Shown here: in pieces, positions 32,490 through 44,319 of the stretch
Numbering within the stretch: the stretch's first letter is position 1
How the letters are laid out: each line of letters opens with the position of its first letter
DNA from: Platismatia glauca
Taxonomy: Eukaryota; Ascomycota; Lecanoromycetes; Lecanorales; Parmeliaceae
Direction: 5' to 3'
NCBI GenBank assembly: GCA_963556305.1
Contig: OY745767.1
Coordinates: forward strand, 62,001 to 126,000
Length of the DNA stretch: 64,000 bases
Program-made: the position numbers and the translations under genes
The notes under the pieces: generated by a model
Database searches by the model: none
The model's input: the letters and a program-made list of their open reading frames with translations, nothing else
What the model was told of the DNA's origin: nothing

Positions 32490-34105
32490 GTTGAGTCTGC
32501 AGGGTGTAAGACTCTGGCAGTGAGAGTGTTCTCAGTCTCTCCACGTAATGACTTCACTCCCTCAGCGCATTTTTGAGCAACAACAATGCGGTGGCTAGTG
32601 GCCGTTGCCGAGCCGGTCCAGTGAACCTGAAGCACCTCTCGCATCACGACCAAAACCAACAGTCGTCCAGCTGCCTGCCCCCTTGCCACACCTTTTTTGC
32701 CGCCCAACCATCATCATCACACCCCCTTCTGCACCCGCCCTCGCCTTCCCTCCGGCACCAGTCTCCAATCAACATTGCTACCACCCCCCCAATCTGCAAT
32801 GGAGACCAGGAACTTCAGTAATATTCATTGGGACCTGGCTGAAGCAAATATAATTGAATATGGGCGCAGCAGAGGCGCATAATTGGCCCATTGAGCATCC
32901 TGCCGCATATGCCAGCCTAGAGCAAAAGGATGGGTAAGCTCTCTCTCTCCCTCGCGGGCAACTAATCGTAAACAGGTGTTGAGCCTAGCCGCCCGAGAGC
33001 GTCTGCACGTACCTTGAGGATTCCCCCGCGATTGAGCCCACCACCTTTTCACAATCGGTTGCCTGCGAGTGATTAAGAGGGAGCTTACCCATTTCTTTGA
33101 GCTTTTCTGTTATATATTCAACTGCAATTGCTTCAGCTAGGTCCCAATAATTATAACTGAGGTTCCATATTTCTATTACGGATCGAGAGAGTGGTGGGGT
33201 GGCTGTCAGCGTGTCTAGTTCCTTTCTTCCTTCCATGCATATTGCATACACGTTCTGTCTTGTGTTGATCACATTTGCTACACAGGCCACTGATGTAGCT
33301 AGCCACCCTTTGTTCACCATCAGATAACCGATGGTCCCTAGGATAGAATCATCATCCTTTCTATCACCACTGCTGTGCACCTCGCTGAGAGGAATCTCTG
33401 TTGATTGACGACTGGTGCCGCAGGAAGGGCAAGGGCGGGCACAGAGAGGGGCGTGATCATGATGGTTAGCTGTCTCATCCCCTCGCTTCTGGTCACCGGA
33501 ACAGCTGTGTAAGAGAATCATTGATCGGGCGGTTCCACCGCCAGGGCTGTGAGGCCTGAAGAACACTCGTACTGCTGCAAGCCCTGAGGAGGCCCAGTAC
33601 CATGCCCCAGTGATAGAAAAACTCCCATGCCATCGGCATAGACCTGGAGTGAAACGCCAGCTACAAAGGAGTCGGAGGGTGGGAAGAAAGAATGCAATTG
33701 CCTCTGTCAGAGTCAAAATCGAATGCCGAGTCACTTCTTGCTGTAGAACAGGTATATATAGACGTGAGAACGGTCGCAATCTCCCTTGCTGGCACGAATA
33801 TGATACCTAGAACAGTATCACCAGATGCGAAATATGGTAGCATCGGCATACGCGAAACACGTGACTGCTATACGACCCACTAAACCTCATTCCCAATGAG
33901 GTGATCGACCCTTCGACCATTTCCTCTTCTAACACAATCGCTCTGACTTTCCTAACACCAAAATGCTCAGGATGGTAGTATTTTGACCTTCCAACACGTC
34001 TTTATCTCACAAGACTTTTTCTCAACTGAGTCTGAACCACTTTCCTACGGGGATAAAAACGATACACTCAACGGTGTAGCCAGCTCATACTCTACCACTG
34101 TCAAA
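32490..34105. other. gene-poor stretch holding an inverted duplication
   Basis: The long minus-strand frame 33779-32985 (264 codons) and an overlapping frame from 33849 both look composite; I could not derive a convincing gene. The part with YWDLAEAIAVEYITEKLKEMG followed by a GTAAGC donor may be a true exon of an old gene whose second copy lies inverted at 32706-32985. Confidence 0.4.
32706..33467. repeat. inverted duplication, arms about 280 and 434 bp, 48-bp spacer
   Basis: The plus strand 32706-32985 and the minus strand 33467-33034 align: aaccatcat-atcac, the gccctcgccttccctccggcacc type block, aatcaac, a gap of about 150 bp in the plus arm, then ggaac-tcagt-ata-tt-attgggacctggctgaagcaa, gggtaagctc and ctcgc-ggcaac. 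The arms have diverged but are clearly related. Confidence 0.75.
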
Positions 34106-34320
34106 ATGCCTCTCGTGGTTACTCTGTCATTAGTAGCAATATCTTCAACAGGCGATACCACTATAGACCACCCAGGCCTTGGAACCCTTGCTAAGCTTCC
34201 TCGAGGAGTGCGAGATGAGATCTATTGATACCTATTCAGCACTCCAGTAGATAGGCCAGCACATCTCTTTCGTCAACACTGCGGCATCCTCGGCCACCGA
34301 ACCTCTATTCAAACCACCAA
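34106..34320 (+). pseudogene. broken LPxELRxxIY-family copy (stop after motif)
   Basis: From ATG 34106 the frame gives GLGTLAKLPRGVRDEIY and then TGA at 34226-34228. Beyond the stop the same frame continues YLFSTPVDRP, as expected for this family (compare IYSYLFEAV in the copy at 31698). The rest is lost or frame-scrambled. Confidence 0.65.
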
Positions 34321-34413
34321 GCTTCGACATCCGCCACACTCATCGACCATGACCGTTAGGCGCCTCCATTCAACCACAACAACGTTCCAATCGCGACGAG
34401 CTGTAACAGCAGT

Positions 34414-34680
34414 ATGTCATCCCTCCACCTTCCTTGCGACATCCACGATCTCATCTACTCATGCTTCGCCCCACGATACGAGACCTATCCGATGTCCTGC
34501 GTTCATAAAACCTCCGATCTCTGTAGTAGCTCTATTATCCAAGGTACTTTGTGGTGTGTTCATGAGAAATTGGGGGAGAGCCGGGGAACAGATGGCCTTA
34601 GAACATTAGTCAAAGTCTTTTCCAATCTTGAGTATAGACTTAATTGCGTCCTTGAAAATTCGCAGAGCGATGCTTTCTAG
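34414..34680 (+). pseudogene. second truncated LPxELRxxIY-family copy (88 codons)
   Basis: ATG at 34414 is followed at once by SSLHLPCDIHDLIYSCFAPRYE, a degenerate form of the motif. The frame stops after 88 codons, without the C-terminal LGP/FHP region. It is possibly a small protein still made, but more likely a relic. Confidence 0.5.
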
Positions 34681-34760
34681 ACCAATACTGAACCTTGTTG
34701 TGCAGTCATCACGATCCATAAGTATGAGATAGGCCCGTGTGTCCGACAGCGGACTCGACA

Positions 34761-36288
34761 TCAAGCAGTAGCTGTCTCTGTACAGTCAGAGTCTCTCCAG
34801 AACCCTACGAGAGACTTCCATTCCCCTCTGAGTGTGTTTCCGCATGATGCCAATTTTCCTTTGAGGGTTCTCAACCCCACACGCAGCCAACCTGACTTGG
34901 CTGCGCCTACATGACCAGGAGTTGTTGGTTCGGTAGGTACAGAGTCGCACTGCTTGATTTTCTCCTGCCGAGACAGATTTTCTCTCACTGCAACGACTCC
35001 AGAGCGGATCCAACTACCAACTTTTTTCAAAGCTTGGCAGGAGGAATCGCACGTTTTTCGAATTGGCTTGGAGGGGATTTTGGAGATCAAAGCCGCGGCG
35101 ACAATAAGCCCAGTGGCGGCCCAGGGGGTCCAAGCGCCAACGTGTCTTGCAGATTCGCTCTGAGGGAACATGGTCAGAAAGGATTCCATGGCGAAGATGT
35201 TGAACACGAAGAGGATAACACATATGATACTGGAGACGACAGCCCATAGGTAAGCGGAGATCGCGAGGTATTTAGCCGTCATCTTCTGCCATCGGCCGCC
35301 GTATCTTGATATAGATCTGTGCCGTTGACGGGATTTTGACCCAGGCATTTTGGCGTTATTGACAAAATTGTAGGTCACAATCCTGCATTGACGGGGGGTT
35401 TTCCGACCAAAACACATAGCCCACAGGCCTTGAGCCAGCACAAAAAAACACATAAGTGAGGCAACATAAAGATAGAAGTCGTAGAAGTCGTTGTCAACGA
35501 AGTATTGAAAAAGATTCTGGTATTCCTTGTGAGACAGTGTCTGGAGGCCGAAGGAGGAGCGAAAGATCGCTGATGGCCAGAGGAAGGGTCCCTGCATGCA
35601 AGGATCTATGCACCCATTATCAATGATCCACTCCGTATAGATATGAAATCGAGCAGAAGGAGTTGGCCAAGAAGGGCTCTGGGCCGCAGCATAGTTAATT
35701 GTGGTCGTTGGTGGCACGCAAGCAATGGTCTCCGCGATGCTTCTGTTATACGAAACGAAGTACGGAGGAACGTAGAACCTGACTAGACACGTGGTGCATG
35801 CTATAGTAATCCCAAAGGTCCCGTAGATGATGATCATCCTAGCGCCCTGTCTACCGCCATCGAGGGATCCCAGGTTTCTTAACGTGCTAGACCAGTTGAT
35901 CAGTGGCACTGCGATGAGACATGACGTGCTCAAGATGGCGCAAAGAGCATAGAAGTCAAGCTCTCCGTAGGATGGTCCAATCCACACGAGTAAACAGGCA
36001 TGAATCGCCGCGGTGCCTGAGTACGTCAATGCGGCGGCTAATGCACCGGCGATCAGCCACTCAAAATGCGACGAAAAGACTGCAAACACTATCGTGCAGT
36101 AGAAAAGAATTCGAGGAAGGCGGCCATAGTTGCCCTAGAAGACAATGATTAGTGAAGTACGATGACTGCGTGGGGCGTTTGATTACAGATATAGGATACC
36201 AGCATGTCGTGGCAAGGCCTGCCCCGCTGAGATTTACGTTGAAAGCCAACGCCGGAGTGGAACTAGGTACATGAAGCAACGAGTTCAT
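34761..36288 (-). CDS. multi-pass membrane protein of unknown function (two exons, 491 aa)
   Basis: Exon 1 is 36288-36187 and exon 2 is 36134-34761, with a 52-nt intron (GTAATC...TTCTAG), phase 0, joining CWYPIS to GNYGRLPRILFY. The N-terminal block VNLSGAGLATTCWYPIS-GNYGRLPR is characteristic of a Pezizomycotina family. About five or six hydrophobic segments follow: TIVFAVFSSHFEWLIAGALAA, FYALCAILSTSCLIAVPLI, IIYGTFGITIACTTCLV, YLYVASLMCFFVLAQGLWAMCF, ISAYLWAVVSSIICVILFVF and WAATGLIVAAALIS. A luminal/extracellular loop has several Cys (ETIACVPP, NGCIDPCMQGPF). The C-terminal tail of about 100 residues is basic and cytoplasmic-like. No transport or enzyme motif is seen. Confidence 0.75.
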
Positions 36289-38211
36289 GCTTGATTCTTA
36301 TTCAGTAGGACCCGCTGTGTGAGCAGTGCGCCAGGACGTCGAGCTGAGATATGGTGATGATGACAATGATGATGATGAATTTTGGGATGTCTTCTATCAT
36401 TCGGGGCTTGCAGCTATGTGGAACATGGAAAGAAGAAGAAAGCACAAAGCGAGGCATCAAATACCTGACAAGCGTTAGGTGGCCAGAAGGTAAGAGATGA
36501 AACCTACGCTGCAGGGATACGGCCAAGCCATAATGTTTTGAACAAGGCGAAGTCCTGCAGCCAGATTGTTGCACCTGCAGGTTGACCGTGTGCTGTGCGC
36601 CTGCAATCTCCCCAATATCATCATGTAATAGATAGTTCGGGTTTCCGGAAGCCATGAACATCCTTGATGATGAGCACGTATCTGGAGAAGACCTTCGTGG
36701 GCCACGATTCATCTGGATTTGGCCTGAGAAATGAAGGCTCGGGCGCAAGAGTTTTCAGATCTTGCTCTACCCTGAGGCCCAGGCCATCCGGAAAAGGTAG
36801 GTATACAGACAGAGTAGAGGGATGGAAAAGTTTGCTCGAAGATGATCGCGCTCCTTCTACCCAGGTCGGCGCTAATATTCCTACGCCAAGACCCCTCGGA
36901 CATGGACCATTAGTATCGCCCCACCAAAATGTTGCCCGGACAATTCGAGCATTCGACCTGAGCCCAGTTTCGAGGCCCGGTATCCCTACTAAAGTTTGAG
37001 AACGTCTTCGATTTCAATATTAAATATCTACCTTCCTAGACATTCGCCCGAAAAAGCAAGTACAGGCACCAGTATCCTTCATAAAGATTCTGGTACAGCC
37101 CTTCCACCCTGTGATCTAGTCTCCCACAGAAACCCTTCAGCGATCGCTATGCCTGTCATGCCGCCTCTTCCAAGTCCGGTCTTGGACATGTTCAGGGCTG
37201 AGTTTCCGGTCAGGATTAGGAATGTCCGCTCGGCTCAAGGTGACCAGTTTACGAGACCGGGACAGAGACTTGAATATTTGATGTTATGAATGCGAATGAC
37301 AGTGACTGCATCGACCTTTTGAATCACTAGAGGGAAGTCAGGGTTTTCTTATATATCTTTGATCTACCCTTTGACTCCAGTGGAACGACCAACTGCTTTC
37401 CACTCGACCCTTTCTGTGCAGATCCAGCGCCTTTTGTATCCCAGCCAGTCCACGCTCAATCGTCTGAATACCCGGACTGGGTTCATATGAACAACATCTA
37501 TTCCCAGAACCCCCACAATCGTCGGTCTCTCTGCTGCCGCTCGCATGAACAGTATTGTACGCAGTTCTTCGTCACTCAAGAATACGCAGACCTTGGTGAA
37601 GAAAAGGCTGTTCAACGGACGCGCGGGAGAACCTGTCGGCATGCTTTCCCTCGCTCGTCGGACAAAAAGAGGCTATGACGCGATTCGTAATCGAGTCATA
37701 GTGTTGGCGACCACCATCGCCTCACAGCTTCAAGGTCTAGCCTCAGTGTTTAGGCTCGATGTGATGAGCAAAGACTTGGTCGAGGGTAGGACTGTCATCA
37801 GAAAGAATATTAAGAAAGTCGTTACCATCGACTTGAAGACAAGAAAGACTCTTGAATATACCGAGACCGTAGGTACTAATGTATATCTGTGCAGGCGCTA
37901 TACCGATCCGAGTGTAGCTCCGATCCGTCAAAGTCAATCTGCAACCTAATCTCTCTCATGCATGCAGCCCGATCTAGCAAAACACGCTAAGAACACGCTA
38001 ACGTCCTACATGAGAGACGGTGCGGCAATCAAAACGTCATCATTTGTCCGAAAACAGCTACGAGTACGAATGGCAAAAATGATGAGGCGAAGCGTGTCGT
38101 GCATTTGCGCGTTCATGCTTCCACCACTTAAACAATTCATGAGCTCCCTTCCCCCTGCCTCCAGCCATTCCACCGCAAGCAGAGAGTCGTCTTGCTGCTG
38201 TCATTCTCATC
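36289..38211. other. 1.9-kb intergenic stretch
   Basis: Holds weak frames, the best being 37545-37949 plus (134 codons, basic, without recognisable domain). No supported gene, repeat or RNA. Confidence 0.4.
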
Positions 38212-39937
38212 ATGTCTTCTGAAGGCTTGCTCAAGAATGGACAAAAGAAGAAGGTTGTCATTGTCGGCGGAGGTGCCGCAGGAATGGTATATACTCAAAC
38301 AACCCCCCAACTACCTTCTTACACTAACGCCACCTCACAGTCCTGTGCCGCCACCCTCGCCCAGCACCCAGACAAATACAAAGTCACCATCATCGAGCGC
38401 ATGTCCGTAGTCGGCGGTCAGGCCACATCCATACCCATCGACAAGGAAAAATATGGGACGTCGTGGATGAACGATGGCGTCCAAGGGGGATCTCCCGTCT
38501 TCAAGCATACCTTCAACTTTTTCAAGAGATACGGCCATGAACCGAAAGACGTCAAGCTACAGGTCGCTTTCGGCAAAGGCAAGGAAGGCTTCTGGACCAA
38601 TTGCTTCCCCAGTAACTTGGTGGACCAATTTTCAGGCGACATCAAGAAGTTCGGCAAGGTCCTGAAGCTGATTAAGTGGACGATGCCGGTTTTGGGCATT
38701 GTCCCAATCAGAATCATGCTGCGCATGTTCTTCTTCAGCAAGGATTTTGGCGACAAGATGGTCTTTCCCCTCATTGCACTTTTCCTTGGAACCGGTACGT
38801 TCTGTTGTCTTCGACTACCTCTCGAAATACAGCTGACGTTGGGCAGGCAATCAAACGGCGAATGTCTCGTGCGCAATTCTCGAACGGCTCTTCGATGATC
38901 CCAATATGAAGCTCTGGGACTACGACCCAGAGACTCTTCTTCCCAACCTTCCTCTCATGGTCACCTTCCCGCATCTCGAAAAATTCTATGGCGAGTGGGC
39001 CGCCGATCTGAAATCGCAAGGCGTGGATATACGTACAAACACAGACGTCACGGAGATCGTGTCCCGCTCAAAGAAGGGTGTCGTGCTCAAGACAGCGCCG
39101 TTCGATCCCGAAAAGGGTAAGACAGATTCTGGCCAGAGGGCAGGAGGCCACACTGGTCCAGAGTCTACATCGGAGACGTTCGAAGATCTAGTCATGTGCG
39201 TGCTCGCCGACGATGCCAAAAAGCTCCTCGGCAAGACCGCCACCTGGCGCGAGAAATTTGTTCTAGGTGGTGCTCGCTTCTTTGACGATATCACCATCAC
39301 GCACTCCGACTCCAAATACTTCCAAAAGAACTACGAGACACATTTCAATCCCGAGCTCTGCGCCCAGCCCAAGAACAAGCAACAGGAAGACCAGATCGCC
39401 TTCGCTAAGAACGAGCAGAAAGGACAAGACGGAGAGCCGGCGGGGTACAGACCGATGTACTATACACATTCATACCCCGGAGACATGCAAAAGATCGAGA
39501 TGGCCTTCGATTGCACAAATTATCAGCACCAATTCCGCATGGATCACGACGCAGATAAGCCACCCATCCCTTACGACCAGCACATTTTCCAATCCATCTT
39601 CCTCGACAAAACCCACTCAGACCTCTGGACCATCGACCAGATCGACGAGTCGAAGATCATCGAACGCAAATGGTGGCATCAGCTTGGCCACCGCTGGCAG
39701 CATTACGTCAGGGTCGTGCCAGGCATGATGTTCATCAACGGCAAGAACAATACGTTCTTTGCGGGCAGTTGGACTCTGGTGAACATGCATGAGATGGCGT
39801 GTGTAAGCGGAATTGCGGCGGCGTACAGGTTGGGGGCGGAGTATGAGAAATTTGACGATTTCGCCGAAGACTTGTTCAAGAAGTATCTATGGATAAGTCA
39901 CGGGGTGAGGTATCGTGGGGGAAAGAAAGTGCAGTAA
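38212..39937 (+). CDS. FAD-dependent amine-oxidase-type oxidoreductase (three exons, 539 aa)
   Basis: Exons are 38212-38286, 38341-38794 and 38847-39937. Intron 1 (54 nt, GTATAT...CACAG) is in frame without a stop, so it could be misread as coding. Intron 2 is 52 nt (GTACGT...GGCAG). The N-terminal dinucleotide-binding loop VVIVGGGAAGM-SCAATL, then VTIIERMSVVGGQATS, identifies an FAD/NAD-linked Rossmann fold. The C-terminal FAD-contacting part is FFAGSWTLVNMHEMACVSGIAAAYRLGA. A middle region has MKLWDYDPETLLPNLPLMVTFP and YYTHSYPGDMQKIEMAFDC. The protein belongs to a fungal group distantly related to amine oxidases and desaturases. Its substrate is unknown, and there is no signal peptide. Confidence 0.85.
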
Positions 39938-40152
39938 ATTGTATTGGCTATCAGTATTGGATGAGTGTCATCACTGTTCAGTGTTCAAATATCGCATCCG
40001 ACGCAGCAGATCTTTTCAATTCCCATTCATGTACAGACATATCTAAACAACCGCGTCTTTCCCTATCAATCTGATGCTGAGCTGCGGATTTGTGGGCTTT
40101 AGTGCAATTCAATCCCCTGTCCCCAGAATCCGGCAACGACATGTCTGCGCTC

Positions 40153-40716
40153 ATGGATTACAGATATCATGCTCCAGCGTTGCTGCCGGAGACTATTCGA
40201 TTCCTAGACCTCCCACGCCGGATCTGGGATCTGATCTAATCGTGCCGTGCCACGCACTTGGCGAGGAACGGGCCAAGATCACACACCCAACTCTATAACC
40301 ACAAGTATACGACCAGCGACCGTAAGTATTGCTCAGCCCAAACAACCTTACCTACGACCACGGTTCAAGAAAGCAACACGGTGTTCCACATGCAAAGCCT
40401 CAACCCTAGAAATAACGAAGGTCCCGCAGCGCATCACATGCCCGAGTCCCCATACCAGACACAAAACCCTGTCCACACTGCAAACCTGTACACCGCGGAT
40501 ACCGAGGATGCGGTACGCAACCGGCCCCTTCCACTTCTCCTCCAACGTCCCATCGCGAGGCCATCTTCCTTCGCTTTTCACAGATACTCGATGTCGTCGC
40601 GGCGATCGAACTCCGCTTGGTCCGGGGCTGCGATGGATAGGAATGAAGTCGTGCGGGCTAATGGAGCCAGAACAGGGGTCAACACTGAAATCTCGATCGA
40701 GAACGCGAGACAATAA
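40153..40716 (+). pseudogene. broken LPxELRxxIY-family copy (TAA within the motif)
   Basis: From ATG 40153 the reading is MDYRYH...TIRFLDLPRRIWDLI, then TAA at 40237-40239 in place of the tyrosine codon of the motif. The same frame stays open to 40716. The downstream protein is not recognisable, so further indels are likely. Confidence 0.5.
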
Positions 40717-40924
40717 AAGAGTTTTTGCCAGTAGTTGACACTATGCTACTTGTCAACACAGTCAGATTCCGCTCTTACCAATACTCATAGCATCCATCAT
40801 CTGCGTGCTCCCAGCGCCACCAAAGAATCTGCCAACAAGGGTGTCAGAAGCCTAGAAGGGAATGTACCATCACTTCCTCCACCCGGAAGAAACCCTGCTC
40901 GTATCTCACCTCAACCCAATCACC

Positions 40925-41470
40925 ATGTCAACAAATTCAAACAGCCCCCCACCCCTCGGCACTCTTATCACACTACCCCCGGAGCTCCGCGACCGAATCT
41001 ACAACCACGTCCTCGACATGAAGTACATCGTATTTTGGACCTACTACCACAAGGAGCGCTATCCGTCTTCCGGTGGCTGTACCCCCACGATCCCCTCGGA
41101 CCTCTCGATCCGCTGCGCTTCAAAGGCCCTCAGTGCCGAAGCTAGCGCCCGTCTCTTCGACGCCACGGTCTTCACATTCGACATCGGCTTCAGTTATTTC
41201 AACGACAGGTTGTCGCCTCCCCCAGCGACGGCGGCTACCGGGCGAATGATGAACGTGGAATTCAGAGTGATCACCGGCGCCGGGATGGAGGAACTGCAAA
41301 ACGTCCAGACGGAGTTGCAGCGGTGCTGGGGACCCTGCGCGGTCCGGGATGTGTTCGATCGGTTCAGGAGGAGACCTGTATGGACGCTTTTCAAGTTGCG
41401 TTATGCTTTTGAGCTGAAGTTCCGACCGCTGGAATTCCGCGAGGGGGATCGAAAGGCGGGTGGTCTTTAG
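40925..41470 (+). CDS. LPxELRxxIY-family protein (181 aa)
   Basis: Single exon. The ATG at 40925 is chosen over the upstream in-frame ATG at 40862 because family members start shortly before the motif. Sequence: LGTLITLPPELRDRIYNHVLD, then a variable loop, SIRCASKALSAEASARLFDATVFTFDI (the usual second helix), and a C-terminal half with QRCWGPCAVRDVF and LRYAFELKFRPLEF. It is shorter than the other members and lacks the clear LGP...FHP ending; it may be truncated. F-box/2EXR-like; partner unknown. Confidence 0.65.
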   Translation: MSTNSNSPPPLGTLITLPPELRDRIYNHVLDMKYIVFWTYYHKERYPSSGGCTPTIPSDLSIRCASKALSAEASARLFDATVFTFDIGFSYFNDRLSPPPATAATGRMMNVEFRVITGAGMEELQNVQTELQRCWGPCAVRDVFDRFRRRPVWTLFKLRYAFELKFRPLEFREGDRKAGGL

Positions 41471-42679
41471 TTAGGGAAGGAAGGAGATCGAGTTGAGGGG
41501 GTTAGATGAGGAAATGTGGTTTCGCGAAATGGGAGAGGAGGTAAGCATAGATTAGACTTTTGTCAATGGGTTGGAAAGGTGCCCAGGTATACGTCCACCG
41601 AGCGCCCATACTCACAAACACCCCACAACCCTAACCCTCAGTTCTTCCCCTGCTCTCCAGCACCACGCGCCCCCGCACGATCAACATCCCTCCTCTCCCG
41701 CACCGCATCAAACAATCCAAACCCAAACTGCCCACAGACCCCCGCCCGTCGAAAACGTAGCTCCGCTCGCTCTCGCACGGCTCCAACCGGCCGTCCGCGA
41801 TACCCGCTTCTAAACCCTGTGCCGGGTGCGAATGGGGTCGCATCACCTACTACATGGTGCACGCTAAGACAGCGACGCCGACCGGGGGTGAATGGGACGG
41901 AGACATGATTCGTAGCCGCTCGTTGCCGTTCCGCTGATACCGACCCGCGCTTGGGTGAGCACCTTGTTGGCGCGGGGAAGCAACGTGGATCGGTGGGAGT
42001 TGCGGGATGGGGTCGTGGAGATGGTTCGGGGCGGGGGTGGCGTTGTGGGGTGATTCGTATGCGAGACTTTGGGGGTAGGGAGGTTTGACGGCGGTAGTGG
42101 CCGATAGGGTTAGGGATATGATGACTTGGATTACTATTTTTCCGGGCTGGTATGAGCCACTGCTCATGTTGGAGATGTTCATCAGTTGCGATGAAAGCAA
42201 GGCGATGATCGGTCGGTTTTCCGATGCGGAGGGTTTCAGTGATGCCGGAATTCCTTGATGGATAGTTCAATTTGTTGTATTTCACCTCTTTTGAGAGACT
42301 GGATTTAGACCCATAGCTGCACGCACCAGCTATGGGAGATTCTCCAAGACTGTCAAGTCAGTGACATCTTGTGGATATGGCAACCCTTCCTCAAGCTCTT
42401 TCCTCAAACAAACCAAGATATCGGGATGTGGTACACTGCGATTGTCATCGTTCAAGCTGTTGTGTCGGTACCTGCTCGAAGGATTTTAAAACCCTCGTGC
42501 GCAATGCGCTTGGGCAATTTCCCGTCCGCCGACAGATCGCTCGCTTTCTAGCAGTGACGGGGACGAGGTGACACCAACGTCTTGTGCGCAGACTGCGGTT
42601 GGAAACTAGCGTACACGTCGAAGAAAGAAGAAAGAAGAAACGAACATGATGTCTAGCTTCAATTTGTAGCCGAGAGACC
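41471..42679. other. GC-rich intergenic stretch with a doubtful secreted frame
   Basis: A minus frame 42167-41850 (about 105 codons) begins MSSGSYQPGKIVIQVIISLTLSATTA, which resembles a signal peptide, and then becomes Pro/His-rich. Overlapping open frames continue to 41631. I could not resolve exons, so it is not called as a gene. Confidence 0.3.
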
Positions 42680-43209
42680 CTATAATGGCGGCGTAGTTCT
42701 GCGTAACTCTGGCCCGGAGCGAGACCTAATGGTCTCTATTGACTGCTGTACAAATTTTGCTCCTACGTAAATCGTTTGAACGGCATGTTTTACTTGCAGT
42801 CGTCTCCCTGCGCCAACGGGACTGATGGTGAGGTCTTTATGAAAATGAATAGCTCTCATCTGTATGTCCACTCCGAGAGGCAGATAATAAGGCCAATCAG
42901 CTAACCAAATCATCATTTCAACAGCCTTGCCGTAGGCCTCCAACAAGATTGGTGTTGGGGTTTGGCCAACCCGGAGACGAGCTTCAAAGCCGGGGATCGG
43001 AGGTGATATGGTGAGATTGGATGAACTCGGAACAGAAAGTCAGTGAAAGGAGGTTTTCTTCTAACCTGCGCAGAGCAATACCTGGCTGGAAGAAGTAGGG
43101 CGGAGGAAGTGTCGCTGGCTGCGATTTGTTGCGCCGCTGTGAGCAATACGGAAAAGACCGACGTAAGATCGCATACCGGAAGAGCTGCTCGGGATCCAAA
43201 TAGAGCCAT
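42680..43209 (-). CDS. small secreted protein, two exons (157 aa)
   Basis: Exons are 43209-43082 and 43025-42680. The 56-nt intron (GTATTG...CACTGAC...CCGAG) is phase 2 and restores LLPASSSNLTISPPIPGFEARL. The N-terminus has a signal-peptide-like hydrophobic core (VFSVLLTAAQQIAAS). The mature part includes RVGQTPTPILLEAYGKAVEMMIWLADWPYYLPLG and ends in a basic tail. A pattern of this kind is found in Dothideomycete secreted proteins of unknown function. It has almost no cysteine, so it is not a disulphide-rich effector. Confidence 0.55.
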
Positions 43210-43356
43210 GTTTAAAATAACAAGTGTTCCTGATGAGCAAAGATGTCTACTAATCGGATTCAAACATGAAGGATCTCTAACGGTTCGGAGGGGCTCATCA
43301 AACTCCGCAAGCATCTACGTCTTCTTCAATCAAAGACAGGAACCGAAATAGAAGTG

Positions 43357-44243
43357 CAGGGCTGACGATGGTGGAAACAATTGGTTTTCCAGGGCGAACT
43401 GCACCAGCTACTAGATTTGAAATCGAAACTGCACCAATCCCCTATTTAGCCTCTTATGTCAGATTCCGTGGCATTGGTTGCTTCCATGATAGAACGTAGC
43501 TCCTCTTGTGTGAACAGATCGTGTCGAAACCATGGTTTGAGACATTCCAGAGCCTCGAGCATAGGTTCAAGACTGTTACGTTTATCACCAATGGTGTTCT
43601 TTGCAGCTGAAAAGAGTCGCTCTACCTCAGCCGAGATTGCTGGTATGGACAGGATACCGATGGCCATACGTGACAAGGTAGGGAACCGCATCCGCTGTGC
43701 TGTATTAGTCCACCAGTCCAAAGCCATAGATGCCCCAATTTCTACGAGGCTTTCATCAATATAGGTAGGCCTCGAGCTCAGTCTTGAGCGTAGCGTCATT
43801 CCCCGAAGCCGCAAGAATTTCGTCATCCCATAGCTCCTGATCGTTCATTATCACTGCCGGTTTTGAAGTAGTCTGTGTGAAGGTATTTCCGAAAGCATTG
43901 TATTCCGTATAACACACTCTTACCAATGCTTCCTTGGCAACAGCAAGATAATCCGTCTTCCAGTTCTCAAACAGTGCCCATTTGCGTGTACAACATAGGG
44001 TTGAGCACAACGGCGGCGACGTAGGCAACATTCCTCTTGTTTTTATCAAATTACTTGAGAACTATGGAAAAGAAATCGCCAGCCACACCACTCCCACTAT
44101 CAGTTGAACTAGTTGGTTTGGGAGTCGGAACCGCACCAATTACCAACCGATAGACCTCAAATTGCACCAAATGCTCCAAAAGAACTAACGGTTCCGTTCC
44201 ACTGGTCGTGGACCAGTCAGTCATTGCACTATCGTCAGCTCTG
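43357..44243 (-). mobile_element. decayed hAT element, same family as 8530-9276
   Basis: The ends are imperfect inverted repeats: CAGGGCTGACGATGGTGGAA at the left and CAGAGCTGACGATAGTGCAA read inward from the right. The subterminal sequence (gaactgcaccagctactagatttgaaatcgaaactgcacc) closely matches that of the element at 8530. The flanks give no clean 8-bp duplication; the best is 6 of 8, tagaagtg versus tagaacag, which requires shifting the right end by two bases. It contains the 3' part of a transposase gene. Confidence 0.82.
43446..44049 (-). pseudogene. hAT transposase C-terminal fragment, frameshifted
   Basis: Two overlapping minus-strand frames (44049-43756 and 43826-43446) are consecutive parts of one transposase. 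The first has RKWALFENWKTDYLAV, and the second has the hAT dimerisation signature MALDWWTNTAQRMRFPTLSRMA followed by STSAEVERLFS-like IPAISAEVERLFSAAKN. The frame changes near 43760-43770, and the N-terminal zinc finger and catalytic core are missing. It cannot encode an active enzyme. Confidence 0.88.
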
Positions 44244-44319
44244 AATAGAACAGCTTTGAGCCATAATGATCAGATCTCTTTTCTATCTGGAAGTGAAATC
44301 TGATTTGAGATCTAGAATG

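Noticed and set aside
32985..33779. 264-codon minus-strand frame
   Set aside because: Composite composition, overlaps an inverted duplication and contains good splice donors; not credible as one exon.
37545..37949. 134-codon plus frame
   Set aside because: No recognisable domain, no upstream promoter or exon support.
43349..44253. Clean 8-bp target duplication for the second hAT element
   Set aside because: Flanks agree at only 6 of 8 positions and only if the right end is moved two bases.
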